From contig NZ_KB903825.1 of NCBI RefSeq assembly GCF_000379825.1, forward strand, positions 604,584-668,583: a stretch of DNA of 64,000 nt. The letters are read 5' to 3'. Positions 9,053-19,018 of the stretch are shown here, piece after piece. How positions within the stretch are numbered: position 1 is the stretch's first letter; each line of letters opens with the position of its first letter. The translations under genes were made by a program, and so were the position numbers. This stretch comes from Longispora albida DSM 44784. GTDB lineage: Bacteria; Actinomycetota; Actinomycetes; Mycobacteriales; Micromonosporaceae. Below the pieces are notes generated by a model, which saw nothing but the letters and a program-made list of their open reading frames with translations, was not told the DNA's origin and searched no databases.

Positions 9053-9076
9053 GGCTTCGCCCGGCCAGGCGAAGCC
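9053..9076 (+). terminator. Hairpin after the S26-like gene
   Basis: GGCTTCGCC (9053-9061) and GGCGAAGCC (9068-9076) form a perfect 9-bp stem with a 6-nt loop, 6 bp after the S26-like stop. No T run follows. From 9077 to about 9230 I see nothing further. Confidence 0.55.
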
Positions 9077-9237
9077 TGAGCGCTGGAAGGGGCACGGCGG
9101 CCGGCCCTGCTTCATCCGACTACCGCGCCCCTGGCATTCCCCCCGGCGGCTGGCAGATCTCCTGTGGCTGGGTCTGGCGATCATCCACCCGTCCTGAGTA
9201 GCGTCTTCCATACAGTGCGGCTTACGGAAGTTGGCTG

Positions 9238-9282
9238 CCGTTGGCTGAGGCGTTGACCAACAACGGCTTCCGGCCGATACGC
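9238..9282 (+). promoter_or_regulatory. Promoter and inverted repeat upstream of the XRE regulator
   Basis: TTGACC (9254-9259) and GATACG (9277-9282) are 17 bp apart and fit a housekeeping promoter for the gene starting at 9317. GCCGTTG (9238-9244) and CAACGGC (9262-9268) form a perfect 7-bp inverted repeat overlapping the -35 box, a plausible operator, possibly autoregulatory. Confidence 0.45.
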
Positions 9283-9316
9283 GTGCGGCTTCCTCCAGGC
9301 TACGGGCGAGGCCATT

Positions 9317-10600
9317 GTGGACGGTGATACGTTCGGCCGGGCGCTGCGGCGGCTACGGGCGCAGCGCGGGCTGTCCCTGCGGCAGCTCGGCTCGGCGACG
9401 AGTTTCGACTACACCTACATCTCCCATGTGGAACACGGCAGGCAGCCGGGGTCGCTCCGGCTGGCCGAGCGGTGCGACGCGGCACTGTCGGGTAACGGCG
9501 CATTGATCTCCGCCTATCGCAGCCAGGAGCGGCTCGCGGCTAGACTTCCAGCGGGGAACGTCGATGACTGGAGTGAGATGCTGCGGCGGACATTCCTTGC
9601 GGGGACAGCCGCGGCAGCCGCGGGCCTGGGTGCGCTGGACCTGCCGCCAGCGCCCGGCGGGCCCGCCGATCCCGAGGCGATCGCCGCCCTGCGCCGGGTG
9701 TCCGCCGAGTACCGGCGGTCCTATCGTTCCGTGCCGTCCTCCGAGCTGATGCCCGCCGCCCGCGCCCACCTGGGCCGGGCACTCGCGATGCGGCCGGGCA
9801 GCCGGTCGGCGGCCCAGCACGCCGCGATCCTCAGCACGGCTGGCGAGATGGCCTCCCTCGTCGCGGTACTCCTGATGATGGATCTTGGATGGCGCGACCA
9901 GGCACAGCCGTATCTGGACCTGTGCTGGAAGGCCGCCAGGAGCCTCGACGATCCGGAGCTGCAGGCCGTGACGCTGGGCGCGAAGAGCTTCGCCGTGTCC
10001 TACGGCGCCGGGCGGCACCAGGACGGGCTGGAGTTCGCCGAGCTGGGCTGCGAGGTGGCGGCGACCGGCGCCTCGTGGGAGACCCGGGCCTGGGTGGCTG
10101 CCGTCGCCTCGGAACGGCACGCGTCCCTCGGCGACGAGCGCGGCTGCCGGGAACGCCTCGCCGAGGCCCGCTCGGCCCTGGAGCACGTGCCGGGCGACGA
10201 CAGCGTCTGGCTGGGGCTCGGCGGGTTCAACGGGGACAAGCTGCTGGCCTACGAGGGCGGGGATCTGGTGCGGCTGGGCAAGTTCCGCGAGGCGGAGCCC
10301 TTACTCGACGCGGCGATCAGCCGGTTCGACGAGAGCAGTCAGCGGCACAAGTGCACGGCGCTGCTCGACCGGGCGGAGGCGCGGTTCGGCGCAGGGGAGG
10401 TCGACGGCTCCTGTGCGGACGCGAGCGCCGCACTGGCGATGGCCTTCCAGGTGCAGCACGCGCAGAACCTCAGCCGGCTCGACACGCTGTCCCAGCGGGC
10501 GCTGGCCACGGGCTCGGCGGCCGGGCGGGCGCTGCGGCGCGAGGTGATCGCGGTGAAGGCGGACTCGCTGGACGCCAAGGCCAGGGGCTCAGAGTCGTGA
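9317..10600 (+). CDS. XRE-family HTH regulator with C-terminal TPR-like region
   Basis: A 427-residue protein with a GTG start at 9317. Residues about 5-65 are a Cro/C1-type HTH (LRRLRAQRGLSLRQLG...YISHVEHGRQPGSLRLAERCD). Around residue 90 there is a twin-arginine-like stretch, LRRTFLAGTAAAAAGLG, which is common in this actinomycete family and probably not an export signal. The rest is helical and TPR-like. Such proteins are abundant orphan regulators in Streptomyces-like genomes. The stop overlaps the start of the HAD gene, so the two form an operon. Confidence 0.8.
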   Translation: MDGDTFGRALRRLRAQRGLSLRQLGSATSFDYTYISHVEHGRQPGSLRLAERCDAALSGNGALISAYRSQERLAARLPAGNVDDWSEMLRRTFLAGTAAAAAGLGALDLPPAPGGPADPEAIAALRRVSAEYRRSYRSVPSSELMPAARAHLGRALAMRPGSRSAAQHAAILSTAGEMASLVAVLLMMDLGWRDQAQPYLDLCWKAARSLDDPELQAVTLGAKSFAVSYGAGRHQDGLEFAELGCEVAATGASWETRAWVAAVASERHASLGDERGCRERLAEARSALEHVPGDDSVWLGLGGFNGDKLLAYEGGDLVRLGKFREAEPLLDAAISRFDESSQRHKCTALLDRAEARFGAGEVDGSCADASAALAMAFQVQHAQNLSRLDTLSQRALATGSAAGRALRREVIAVKADSLDAKARGSES

Positions 10601-11184
10601 AAGCACTGATCACCGACTTCGGCGGCGTGCTGACCAGCAGTTTCCTGGGCTGCCTCTCGGCATTCGACGCGGCAGAGGGCCTGCCTCCGGGCACGCTCGC
10701 CTCGGCGGTGGCCAGCGACCTCGGCCGGGATCTGGAGCGGGGCGCGATCGGGCAGCGGGAGTTCGAGGAGAAGATGGCGGTCCGGCTGGGTGTCGCGCCG
10801 GAGGGCCTGCTCGCGCGGATGGCCGCAGCGCTGGAGCCGGACGAGGCGATGCTGGCCGGCCTGGCCAGGATCAGGGCTGCCGGAGTGCGGGTGGCCATCC
10901 TGTCCAACTCGTGGGGCACCGGCCACTTCGATCCCTACCGGCCGTTCGATGTGGAGGGCCGGGCCGACGTCGTGGTGATCTCCGACCAGGTGCGGCTGCG
11001 CAAGCCCGACCCGAGGATCTTCGAGCTGACGGTGGCCAGGCTGGGAGTGCCGGCCACGGCGTGCGTCTTCGTCGACGACGTCAAGGACTATCTTGTACCC
11101 GCTGCGAGGCTGGGCATGACCGTCGTGCACCACCGGGACGCCGCAGGGACCCTGGCCGAACTGGACCAGCTGCTGGACCTCTGA
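10597..11184 (+). CDS. HAD-superfamily hydrolase
   Basis: A 195-residue HAD-IA protein with a GTG start overlapping the previous stop (GTGA). Motif I is ITDFGGVLT, giving the nucleophilic Asp; the usual second Asp is Gly, as in the DFGGVL subgroup related to the N-terminal domain of epoxide hydrolases. Motif II is ILSNSW, motif III RLRKPDPRIF and motif IV CVFVDD. A small phosphomonoester is the likely substrate, but none can be inferred. Missing Asp+2 may mean weak or altered phosphatase activity. Confidence 0.8.
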   Translation: MKALITDFGGVLTSSFLGCLSAFDAAEGLPPGTLASAVASDLGRDLERGAIGQREFEEKMAVRLGVAPEGLLARMAAALEPDEAMLAGLARIRAAGVRVAILSNSWGTGHFDPYRPFDVEGRADVVVISDQVRLRKPDPRIFELTVARLGVPATACVFVDDVKDYLVPAARLGMTVVHHRDAAGTLAELDQLLDL

Positions 11185-11191
11185 ACACGGG

Positions 11192-11227
11192 AGAGCCGCT
11201 GCGGGGAGGGGTACCCGCAGCGGCTCT
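11192..11227. terminator. Bidirectional terminator between HAD and trypsin genes
   Basis: A perfect 14-bp inverted repeat (11192-11205 with 11214-11227) and an 8-nt loop between two convergent genes. Confidence 0.75.
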
Positions 11228-11240
11228 GGTTATCGCGTTC

Positions 11241-12464
<1,224 letters not shown>

Positions 12465-12625
12465 CTAGCGATCACCATCACTGGAAGCAATATCGGAGTA
12501 TGTCAATTACTTTGGGTTGTTCAGTGACTACACAGCAGAGGATCTCCCGAGCTTCACTCTCCATTCAGGAAGAACTTCGACCGCCGTCCATTGCTTTGGC
12601 GGCTGTGCCGCCCTACTGTGCGGTA

Positions 12626-12643
12626 ATCACTCCACAGAGTGAT
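12626..12643. promoter_or_regulatory. Inverted repeat upstream of the SGNH esterase gene
   Basis: ATCACTC (12626-12632) and GAGTGAT (12637-12643) form a perfect 7-bp inverted repeat, 58 bp before the GTG at 12701. It lies in a relatively A+T-rich 299-bp divergent region (12402-12700), which must also hold the trypsin promoter. I see no confident -35/-10 pair. Confidence 0.35.
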
Positions 12644-12700
12644 GAATATCGCTCCACTGTGCTCTTGTCCCCTCGTACCCGTCGTGCACAGGAGGAAACC

Positions 12701-13519
12701 GTGAGACCCACCCGCGTTCTCGCCCTGCTCGCCTTCGCCGTCGTCCTCGCGCTGCCCACGGCGGCCCACGCCGCGCCGCCGGTACCGGGTTCGATGGCCA
12801 GTCTCGGTGACTCGATCACGCGCGGCTTCAACGCCTGCGGCTGGTACAGCGACTGCACGTCGCGGTCGTGGAGCACCGGTACCGACACCGGGGTGAACTC
12901 CCACTACCGCCGCATCCTCGCGATCAACCCGGCGATCAGCGGCAGGAACTACAACGACGCGAAGTCCGGCGCGAAGATGTCCGACCTCGCCGGGCAGGCC
13001 TCGACGGCCGTCAGCCAGGGCGCCGGGTACGTGACCATCCTGATGGGAGCCAACGACGCCTGCACGTCGACCGAGGCCGGAATGACCCCGGTCAGCACGT
13101 ACCGCGCCCAGCTCGACAGCGCCCTGAGCCGGCTGAAGTCCGGCCTGCCGAACGCCTCGGTGTACGTCGTCAGCGTGCCGGACATCAAGCGGCTGTGGGA
13201 GGTCGGCAAGGTCAGCGGCTCGGCCCGTACCGCCTGGTCGATGTTCGGCATCTGCCAGTCGATGCTCGCCAACCCGACCTCGACGGCCCAGGCCGATGTG
13301 GACCGCCGTGACCGGGTGCGCCAGCGGGTGGCCGAGTACAACGCGCAGCTCGCCCAGGCCTGCTCCGCGTACGGCGCGCAGTGCAAGTTCGACGGCAACA
13401 CCGCGTTCAACTACCCGTTCCAGCTCTCGCAGGTGTCCGGCTGGGACTACTTCCACCCGAACGCCGAAGGGCAGCGGGTGCTGGCCCAGATCTCGTACGC
13501 CGCTGGCTTCGGCTGGTAG
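12701..13519 (+). CDS. Secreted SGNH/GDSL esterase or lipase
   Basis: A 272-residue exported hydrolase. GTG at 12701 is preceded by AGGAGG and begins a signal peptide (LALLAFAVVLALPTAAHAAPP). Block I is MASLGDSITRGF (nucleophilic Ser), block III is LMGANDACT and block V is DYFHPNAEGQ (Asp-x-x-His). The conserved block II region is NYNDAKSGAKM. It belongs to the SGNH family of secreted esterases, lipases and phospholipases; the substrate cannot be told. Several Cys residues suggest disulfides. Divergent from the trypsin gene. Confidence 0.88.
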   Translation: MRPTRVLALLAFAVVLALPTAAHAAPPVPGSMASLGDSITRGFNACGWYSDCTSRSWSTGTDTGVNSHYRRILAINPAISGRNYNDAKSGAKMSDLAGQASTAVSQGAGYVTILMGANDACTSTEAGMTPVSTYRAQLDSALSRLKSGLPNASVYVVSVPDIKRLWEVGKVSGSARTAWSMFGICQSMLANPTSTAQADVDRRDRVRQRVAEYNAQLAQACSAYGAQCKFDGNTAFNYPFQLSQVSGWDYFHPNAEGQRVLAQISYAAGFGW

Positions 13520-13546
13520 CTGACCGACGGGTCGCCGGGTGATCGG

Positions 13547-14614
13547 CTACTCGTACTCGGTGCCGCCCTTCCTGGTGAGGTAGGCGTCCGAGACGAGCTT
13601 GCCGATCGCCCGGCCGCCCAGCACCTCGCTGCGCCGCTCGGTGGCCGGGCGGACGACCAGGCCCTCGCGCAGGTGCGCGCCGGTACCGGAGATGACCTCG
13701 GTGCCGGAGGCGAGAGCGAGCAGCGCCGCCTCGTCGTACGGCCCCTCGTAGAGCACCGGCGCCGTGGGCAGCCCGTGGTCGGCGGCCACCTTGGCCAGCT
13801 CGGCCGGGTTGAGCCAGCGCGGCTCGGGAGCGCCTTCGGCGTGGATCGCGATGTCGAAGACGGCGTACACCGGGGCGGTGGTGCCGTAGCTGAGGTCCTG
13901 CACGCCCTTGCCGTACACCTCGCCGAAGATCCCGACCCGGGTCGCGCCGAACTGCCCGGCGATCGCCTCGGCGGCTTCGGGCAGGCCGTGGGCGCGGGCG
14001 GCACGCCAGTAGAGGTTGGACTCCGACTCGACGAGCGCGAACCTGCGGGCACCCTGGCCCTTCGAGGACACCAGCATCCCGTCCGGCGTGCGGGTGAACA
14101 GGCACGCGGTGCCGTGGATCTTCTCGGTGGCGACGACGGGCTCGCCGGGGGTGAAGATGCCCGGGTACCGCTTGATGTTCTCGATGTCGACCCAGGGCAG
14201 CAGATCCGCGGCGGGGATGATCTCGCCAGCCATGTGCACGGGCACCGGTGGCACCCACTTCACGATCCCGAGGTCGGCGGCGAAGTCGCGTCCGCTGTGG
14301 CTGGCCTCCGCCAGGTCCGTGCCGGCGAGAGCCGACGGGCGGCACACGATGCCCTGGGACAGCTCACCACGGAGCCGGACGGCCTTCACCCGGTTCTTGG
14401 CCGAGCCGGCCAGCTTGCCGGTCAGGCCCAGTTCCTCGATCAGCTCCGGCGGGAGCACCGAGGCCTCGGGCAGGTAGACGGCGAAGTCACCCGTGGCGAA
14501 CTGCCCCTTCGCGACGACGGCACGGTACAGGCCGACCTGGGCCAGTTCGAGCACGTCAGCGTTGGGATGCGGATGGATGGTCAGCTGCTCGGCGGTCACG
14601 GTGAGTGTGGACAT
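13547..14614 (-). CDS. ATP-dependent RNA ligase, DraRnl/Rnl5-like
   Basis: A 355-residue nucleotidyltransferase. Residues 1-140 resemble the N-terminal OB-like module of the Deinococcus RNA ligase family (HPNADVLELAQVG, FAVYLPEASVLPPELI, RVKAVRLRGELSQGI). Motif I is VATEKIHGTACL, whose Lys is AMPylated. Motif III is GIFGEVYGKGVQDL, motif IV REGLVVRP and motif V GKLVSDAYLTRKGGTEYE. These ligases seal 3'-OH/5'-PO4 nicks in RNA-containing duplexes. No partner gene lies beside it, so a role in RNA repair is inferred from the family only. Confidence 0.82.
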   Translation of the reverse strand: MSTLTVTAEQLTIHPHPNADVLELAQVGLYRAVVAKGQFATGDFAVYLPEASVLPPELIEELGLTGKLAGSAKNRVKAVRLRGELSQGIVCRPSALAGTDLAEASHSGRDFAADLGIVKWVPPVPVHMAGEIIPAADLLPWVDIENIKRYPGIFTPGEPVVATEKIHGTACLFTRTPDGMLVSSKGQGARRFALVESESNLYWRAARAHGLPEAAEAIAGQFGATRVGIFGEVYGKGVQDLSYGTTAPVYAVFDIAIHAEGAPEPRWLNPAELAKVAADHGLPTAPVLYEGPYDEAALLALASGTEVISGTGAHLREGLVVRPATERRSEVLGGRAIGKLVSDAYLTRKGGTEYE

Positions 14615-14666
14615 GGCCGACAGCGTCCCAGGCGGGGCTGGCCGTTGACGAACGAATTCCGGGCTG

Positions 14667-15224
14667 TCAGTAGCCGGTGACGCCGTCGATGCTCTCGCGG
14701 ATCACGTCGGCGTGGCCGCAGTGCCGCGAGTACTCGTCGATCATGTGCAGGTACACCCAGCGGAGCGAGATCTTGGTGTCTGGCTTGAAGACCGGGGCGA
14801 AGGTGTGGTCCAGGTCCAGATGCGCGATCGCCTCGTCGGCCAGGTCACACTCGTCACGGAACGTGGCGAGGTCCGCCTCCGCGTCGGCCTCGGCGACGAG
14901 ATCGAAGTCCCCGTCCTCGAACTCGTCGGTGCAGAACAGGTCCGACGGCCCCTGACCTGCGGCGTTGCTCCGGAACCACCAGCGCTCGCACTCGGCGAGA
15001 TGCCGGACGAGGCCCAGGAGAGTGAGCGTCGATGTGGGGATCGGCGCGGTCTTGAGCTGCTCGGCCGTCAGGCCCTCGCACTTGCGGAGGATCGTCTCCC
15101 GGTAGAACGCGAGCATCGCCGTGAGCTGCTCGCGTTCCGAACCGGTGCGCGGGACCTGGGTACGCGCGGTGACGGCCGGGGCGGTCCAGCCACCCGTCGA
15201 GTTATTGATCATGGTGTGGATCAT
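14667..15224 (-). CDS. DinB/YfiT-like putative metal-dependent enzyme
   Basis: A 185-residue four-helix-bundle protein of the DinB (DUF664) group. Likely metal-binding His residues are in LVRHLAECERWW and in YLHMIDEYSRHCGHAD. Actinomycete members use mycothiol and are often annotated as mycothiol S-transferases. A second ATG 12 bp inside (MINN) is also possible. It stands between the RNA ligase and glpD on the same strand, with small gaps. Confidence 0.75.
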   Translation of the reverse strand: MIHTMINNSTGGWTAPAVTARTQVPRTGSEREQLTAMLAFYRETILRKCEGLTAEQLKTAPIPTSTLTLLGLVRHLAECERWWFRSNAAGQGPSDLFCTDEFEDGDFDLVAEADAEADLATFRDECDLADEAIAHLDLDHTFAPVFKPDTKISLRWVYLHMIDEYSRHCGHADVIRESIDGVTGY

Positions 15225-15259
15225 GGCACGGGGAAAGGGAAACCCGTCCAGCCTTTTGA

Positions 15260-16765
15260 TTAGGAGCGCAGGGCCTCCTCGGCCGCTGCGAGCGCCGCGC
15301 TGCGGTGCTCCGGGACGAGGCCCAGCCGGATGCGCCGGTCGAGCAGGTCACCGGCGTCGAGGGCACCCTCACGGGTGACCGCCCAGTCCAGCTCAGCCCG
15401 GGTCACGGGCAGCCCCGGCGCGGCCGGTGCCTGGTCACCGGCAGCGACGAGCGGGGCCTCGGTGCCGTAGAGGGCGACGAGGCGGGCCGGTGCCGCCACC
15501 GCGCCCAGCTCGGCGCGAGGTGCCGCGCCGACCAGCGGCAGGTCACGGGTCCGGCAGGGGGCTGCCGTGAGACCACCCAGGGTCACCGCCCGGTCGATGG
15601 CGTCCTGGGCCATCCGCCGGTACGTGGTGAGCTTGCCGCCCACGATCGTCACGACGCCCTGCTCCGAGGCCAGTACGGCATGCCGGCGCGACAGGTCGGC
15701 CGTCTTGCCCTCGGCCGCCAGGAGGGGCCGCAGACCGGCGAAGGTACCGAGGACGTCGGCGGGCCGGATCGGGGTCCGCAGGGCTGAGGACGCGGCGGAG
15801 AGCAGGAAGTCCACCTCGGACTGTGAGGGCTCCGGCACGTCGGGGATCGGCCCGTCCACCGGCTCGTCGGTCAGCCCGACGTAGGTCCGGCCGTCGGGCT
15901 GCGGGAGGACGAGAACGAAGCGGGAGCGCTCCCCCGGTACCGGGATGTTGAGCGCCGCGACCGGATCGCCGAACAGTGCCGACGGCAGGACCAGGTGCGT
16001 GCCGCGCGAGGGCCGCAGCCGGATCGACTGGTCGAGCTGACCGGCCCACACGCCGGCCGCGTTGACGACGACCTTGGCCCGTACCTCGAACTCGCGGCCG
16101 GTCAGCTCGTCGCGCAGCACCGAGACCCGGCCGAGCCTCAGTGCCCGGCAGCGGGTCAGGATGCGCGCGCCGTGCCCGGCGGCTGTCCGGGCCAGGGCGA
16201 CCACGAGCCGGGCGTCGTCGGTGAGCTGCGCGTCCCAGTGGGCGAGCGCGCCGCGCAGGCCAGCAGGGTCGAGCGCCGGGGCCAGCCGGAGCGCCTCCAC
16301 GGCCGAGATCCGGCGCGGCTTGGGGAGGGCTGACCGGGGTGTCCTGGCCATCGCGCGGAGGGTGTCACCGAGGCCGAGCCCGGTACAGGTGAGCAGGGCG
16401 GTGCCCCGGCTCACGGCGGGCGTCAGCGGCAGGAGGAACTGGCGCGCGGCCACCAGGTGCGGGGCCGTCCGGGTGAGCAGGATGCCCCGCTCGACGGCGC
16501 TCTCGTACGCGACGCCGACCTGACCGCTGGCCAGGTACCTGAGCCCGCCGTGGATCATCTTCGAGCTCCACCGGCTCGTGCCGAACGCGAGGTCGTGGGC
16601 GTCGATAGCGGCGACGGTCAGGCCACGGGACGCGGCGTCGAGAGCCGCGCCGGCCCCGGTCGCGCCGAGGCCGACGACGAGGACGTCGACCTCGGAGAGC
16701 TGGTCCAGCTCCTCGGCGCGGCGGGCGGCGTTCAGCGCGGTGCTGGCGGGGGGCCGGGTGGTCAT
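15260..16765 (-). CDS. glpD: Glycerol-3-phosphate dehydrogenase (FAD-dependent)
   Basis: A 501-residue flavoprotein that oxidises glycerol-3-phosphate to dihydroxyacetone phosphate at the membrane. The FAD-binding motif is VLVVGLGATGAGAALDAASRG near residue 30, and the GlpD signature GTSRWSSKMIHGGLRYL follows. The C-terminal part carries the DAO_C region. The ATG at 16765 overlaps the TGA of the tetR gene (ATGA). The frame stays open far upstream, but that part is antisense to nothing conserved and lacks the GlpD start. Cotranscription with a TetR regulator and divergence from an alkyl-DHAP-synthase-like gene suggest a regulated DHAP/glycerolipid unit. Confidence 0.9.
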   Translation of the reverse strand: MTTRPPASTALNAARRAEELDQLSEVDVLVVGLGATGAGAALDAASRGLTVAAIDAHDLAFGTSRWSSKMIHGGLRYLASGQVGVAYESAVERGILLTRTAPHLVAARQFLLPLTPAVSRGTALLTCTGLGLGDTLRAMARTPRSALPKPRRISAVEALRLAPALDPAGLRGALAHWDAQLTDDARLVVALARTAAGHGARILTRCRALRLGRVSVLRDELTGREFEVRAKVVVNAAGVWAGQLDQSIRLRPSRGTHLVLPSALFGDPVAALNIPVPGERSRFVLVLPQPDGRTYVGLTDEPVDGPIPDVPEPSQSEVDFLLSAASSALRTPIRPADVLGTFAGLRPLLAAEGKTADLSRRHAVLASEQGVVTIVGGKLTTYRRMAQDAIDRAVTLGGLTAAPCRTRDLPLVGAAPRAELGAVAAPARLVALYGTEAPLVAAGDQAPAAPGLPVTRAELDWAVTREGALDAGDLLDRRIRLGLVPEHRSAALAAAEEALRS

Positions 16766-17433
16766 GACGCCAGGTACCGGTCGAGGAGGAGGGTCAGCTC
16801 GGCGTCGAGTACCGGGAAATCCTGCTCTTCGATCATGATCTGCCCGGAGATGGTGAAGGACTGGACCGTGAGCAGCACGCCCCGCCCGAGCAGCTCCGGC
16901 TGGACGGCCCGGATCGAGCCCTCGGACTGGCCGGCCTCGATCTGCGCGACGAGCTGGGTCAGCATCGCCAGCTGGCTGGCGCCGAGCCGGTCCACGACAT
17001 ACGGCAGCAGGACCTCCGGGTCCAGCTCGACGATCCGGCGGAACATCGGGTGCGCGCGCATGACCCGCACCCCGTCGACCAGGCCGCTGACCATGCGCTC
17101 CCGGACCGTCGCGCCCTGGGCTGCCGCGGCGACCCCGGCCATCTGGCCGGTGAACTCGCGGGTCATCACGTCGGCGACCAGCCCGGCCATGTCCGGCCAC
17201 CGCCGGTAGATGGTCATCCGGGACACGCCGGCCCGGCGGGCGATGTCGGTCAGCGTGGTGCGGCGCAGCCCGACAGCGATGATCCGGTCCCTGGCCGCGT
17301 CGAGGATCAGATCCTCGCTGGTCCGCGCCTCGGAACCTCGCGCGTCAGGGGTCCGGGCCGCAGGGACCCGTGCCTCCGGGCTGGAGATTCGCGCCTCGGG
17401 GTGGTGAGCCTCGTTGTTACGAGTCGACGTCAT
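16762..17433 (-). CDS. TetR-family transcriptional regulator
   Basis: A 223-residue protein with a low-complexity, charged N-terminal extension (about 1-38, repeats of EAR). A TetR HTH follows (LILDAARDRIIAVGLRRTTLTDIARRAGVSRMTIYRRWPDMAGLV). The C-terminal ligand-binding region has no assignable ligand. It is the first gene of a two-gene unit with glpD, and its start codon is only 17 bp from that of the divergent flavoprotein gene, so it very likely binds the palindrome between them. Confidence 0.88.
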   Translation of the reverse strand: MTSTRNNEAHHPEARISSPEARVPAARTPDARGSEARTSEDLILDAARDRIIAVGLRRTTLTDIARRAGVSRMTIYRRWPDMAGLVADVMTREFTGQMAGVAAAAQGATVRERMVSGLVDGVRVMRAHPMFRRIVELDPEVLLPYVVDRLGASQLAMLTQLVAQIEAGQSEGSIRAVQPELLGRGVLLTVQSFTISGQIMIEEQDFPVLDAELTLLLDRYLAS

Positions 17434-17450
17434 GTGTCACAGTGTAACTT
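17434..17450. promoter_or_regulatory. 17-bp divergent control site with back-to-back -10 boxes
   Basis: The whole gap between two divergent start codons. GTCACAGTGTAAC (17436-17448) is palindromic except for one pair. On the minus strand TACACT (17446-17441) ends 7 nt before the tetR ATG. On the plus strand CACAGT (17438-17443) ends 7 nt before the GTG at 17451. Both spacings are those of leaderless transcripts in actinobacteria. The palindrome is the obvious TetR operator and would occlude both promoters. Confidence 0.6.
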
Positions 17451-19007
17451 GTGAATACCTTCGACGCACCCATGCGCTGGGGCGGCTGGGGCGACCCGGA
17501 CCGCACCGCGACCCTGCCCGAGTCCGTCACCGCCCTGCTCGGCTCGGCGCTGGGCGTCGAGCGGCCCGGCCAGCCGATCCCCGACGCCGCCTCGGCGAAG
17601 CTGCCGCCGAGCCGGATCACCGAGCTGCCCGGCGCGGACTCCTCCGCCGGGGCCCGGCTCGCGCACCTGCGCGGCAAGTCGACGCCCGACCTGCTGAAGA
17701 TCCGGGCCGGCGACGTCAGCGCGGTGCCGGACGCCGTGGCCCGGCCGGAGAGCCACGAGGAGGTCGTCGCGCTGCTGGCCGAGTGCGGCCAGCGCGGGAT
17801 CGCCGTCGTGCCGTTCGGCGGGGGCACGTCGGTGGTCGGCGGGCTCACGCCGGAGACGGGCAAGCCGGTGCTCGCGCTCGACCTGGCGCGCATGGACCAG
17901 CTGATCGCCTTCGACTCCGAGTCGCGGACGGCGACGTTCGGGCCCGGTGCCAGGGCGCCACAGGCCGAGAAGCTGCTCAACCAGCGCGGATACACCCTCG
18001 GGCACTTCCCGCAGAGCTTCGAGTACGCGACGATCGGCGGATTCGCCGCCACGCGGTCCAGCGGGCAGGCCTCGGCGGGGTACGGCCGGTTCGACGAGCT
18101 GGTGGTCGCGCTGCGTGCGGCCACGCCCACCGGGACGATCGAGACCGGACGGGCCCCGCGCTCGGCCGCCGGGCCCGACCTGCGCCAGCTGCTGCTCGGG
18201 TCCGAGGGCGCGTTCGGCGTGATCACGTCGGTTACCGTCGCCATCCGGCCGGTGCCGGAGGTCAAGCACTACGAGGGCTGGACGTTCGAGGACTTCGCCG
18301 CTGGTACGGCTGCCATGCGGTCACTGGCGCAGGACGGTCCCCAGGCGACGGTGCTGCGGCTGTCGGACGAGTTCGAGACGGCGATCGGGCTCTCCCGGCC
18401 CGGCAAGCTCGGCCACGGGGCCGGTGGCTGCCAGCTGATCCTCGGCTTCGAGGGCACGGCTGCCGAGGTCGAGGCGAAGCGCGCCGCCGCGGGCGACCGG
18501 CTGCGGGCACTCGGCGGGGAGCCGCTGGGCACCGAGCCGGGCGAGGCGTGGGCGCACGGGCGCTTCTCCGCGCCGTACCTGCGTGACGCGCTGCTCGACG
18601 CGGGCGCGCTCGTGGAGACGCTGGAGACGGCGACCTTCTGGTCCACGATCCCCGACCTGTACGAGGCGGTCCGGGAGGCCATTGTGGACACACTGGTCGA
18701 GGGCGGTACGCCGCCGATGGTGCTGTGCCACGTGTCGCACACGTACCCGGCCGGCGCCTCGCTGTACTTCACGGTCGTGTGCGCGCTCGGCGAGAACCCG
18801 ATCGAGCAGTGGGACGCGGCGAAGAAGGCCGCCTCGGAGGCCATCGCCTCGGCCGGTGGCACGATCACCCACCACCACGGGGTCGGCCGGGACCACCTGC
18901 CCTGGTACGCGGCGGAGATCGGGCCGGTCGGCGTCGCGGCGCTGCGCGCGGTCAAGCAGGCCGTCGACCCGGACGGCATCCTGAACCCGGGAGTCCTGAT
19001 CCCGTAG
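17451..19007 (+). CDS. FAD-linked oxidase, alkyldihydroxyacetonephosphate synthase-like
   Basis: A 518-residue protein with a PCMH-type FAD domain (residues about 90-270: VVPFGGGTSVVGG, TFGPGARAPQAEKLLNQRGYTLGHFPQSF, ATIGGFAATRSSGQASAGYG) and a C-terminal FAD-oxidase cap (THHHGVGRDHLPWYAAEIG, VDPDGILNPGVLIP). These features match alkyl-DHAP synthases, which make ether-lipid precursors, and related flavoproteins. Bacterial homologues are often of unproven function. It is divergent from tetR-glpD: GlpD makes DHAP, the parent of alkyl-DHAP. The GTG start has no room for a leader. Confidence 0.82.
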   Translation: MNTFDAPMRWGGWGDPDRTATLPESVTALLGSALGVERPGQPIPDAASAKLPPSRITELPGADSSAGARLAHLRGKSTPDLLKIRAGDVSAVPDAVARPESHEEVVALLAECGQRGIAVVPFGGGTSVVGGLTPETGKPVLALDLARMDQLIAFDSESRTATFGPGARAPQAEKLLNQRGYTLGHFPQSFEYATIGGFAATRSSGQASAGYGRFDELVVALRAATPTGTIETGRAPRSAAGPDLRQLLLGSEGAFGVITSVTVAIRPVPEVKHYEGWTFEDFAAGTAAMRSLAQDGPQATVLRLSDEFETAIGLSRPGKLGHGAGGCQLILGFEGTAAEVEAKRAAAGDRLRALGGEPLGTEPGEAWAHGRFSAPYLRDALLDAGALVETLETATFWSTIPDLYEAVREAIVDTLVEGGTPPMVLCHVSHTYPAGASLYFTVVCALGENPIEQWDAAKKAASEAIASAGGTITHHHGVGRDHLPWYAAEIGPVGVAALRAVKQAVDPDGILNPGVLIP

Positions 19008-19018
19008 GAGATGTCACG

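Noticed and set aside
9077-9230. Possible small gene on the minus strand between the S26-like and XRE genes
   Set aside because: The frame lacks a ribosome site, has irregular codon use and no recognisable sequence.
9609-9640. Tat export signal in the XRE regulator (LRRTFLAGTAAAAAGLG)
   Set aside because: It is internal, after an HTH domain, and recurs in this cytoplasmic regulator family; export would make no sense for a DNA-binding protein.
16766-17200. N-terminal extension of GlpD by about 145 residues
   Set aside because: The extension is the antisense of the tetR coding region, lacks motifs, and the natural GlpD start at 16765 overlaps the tetR stop.
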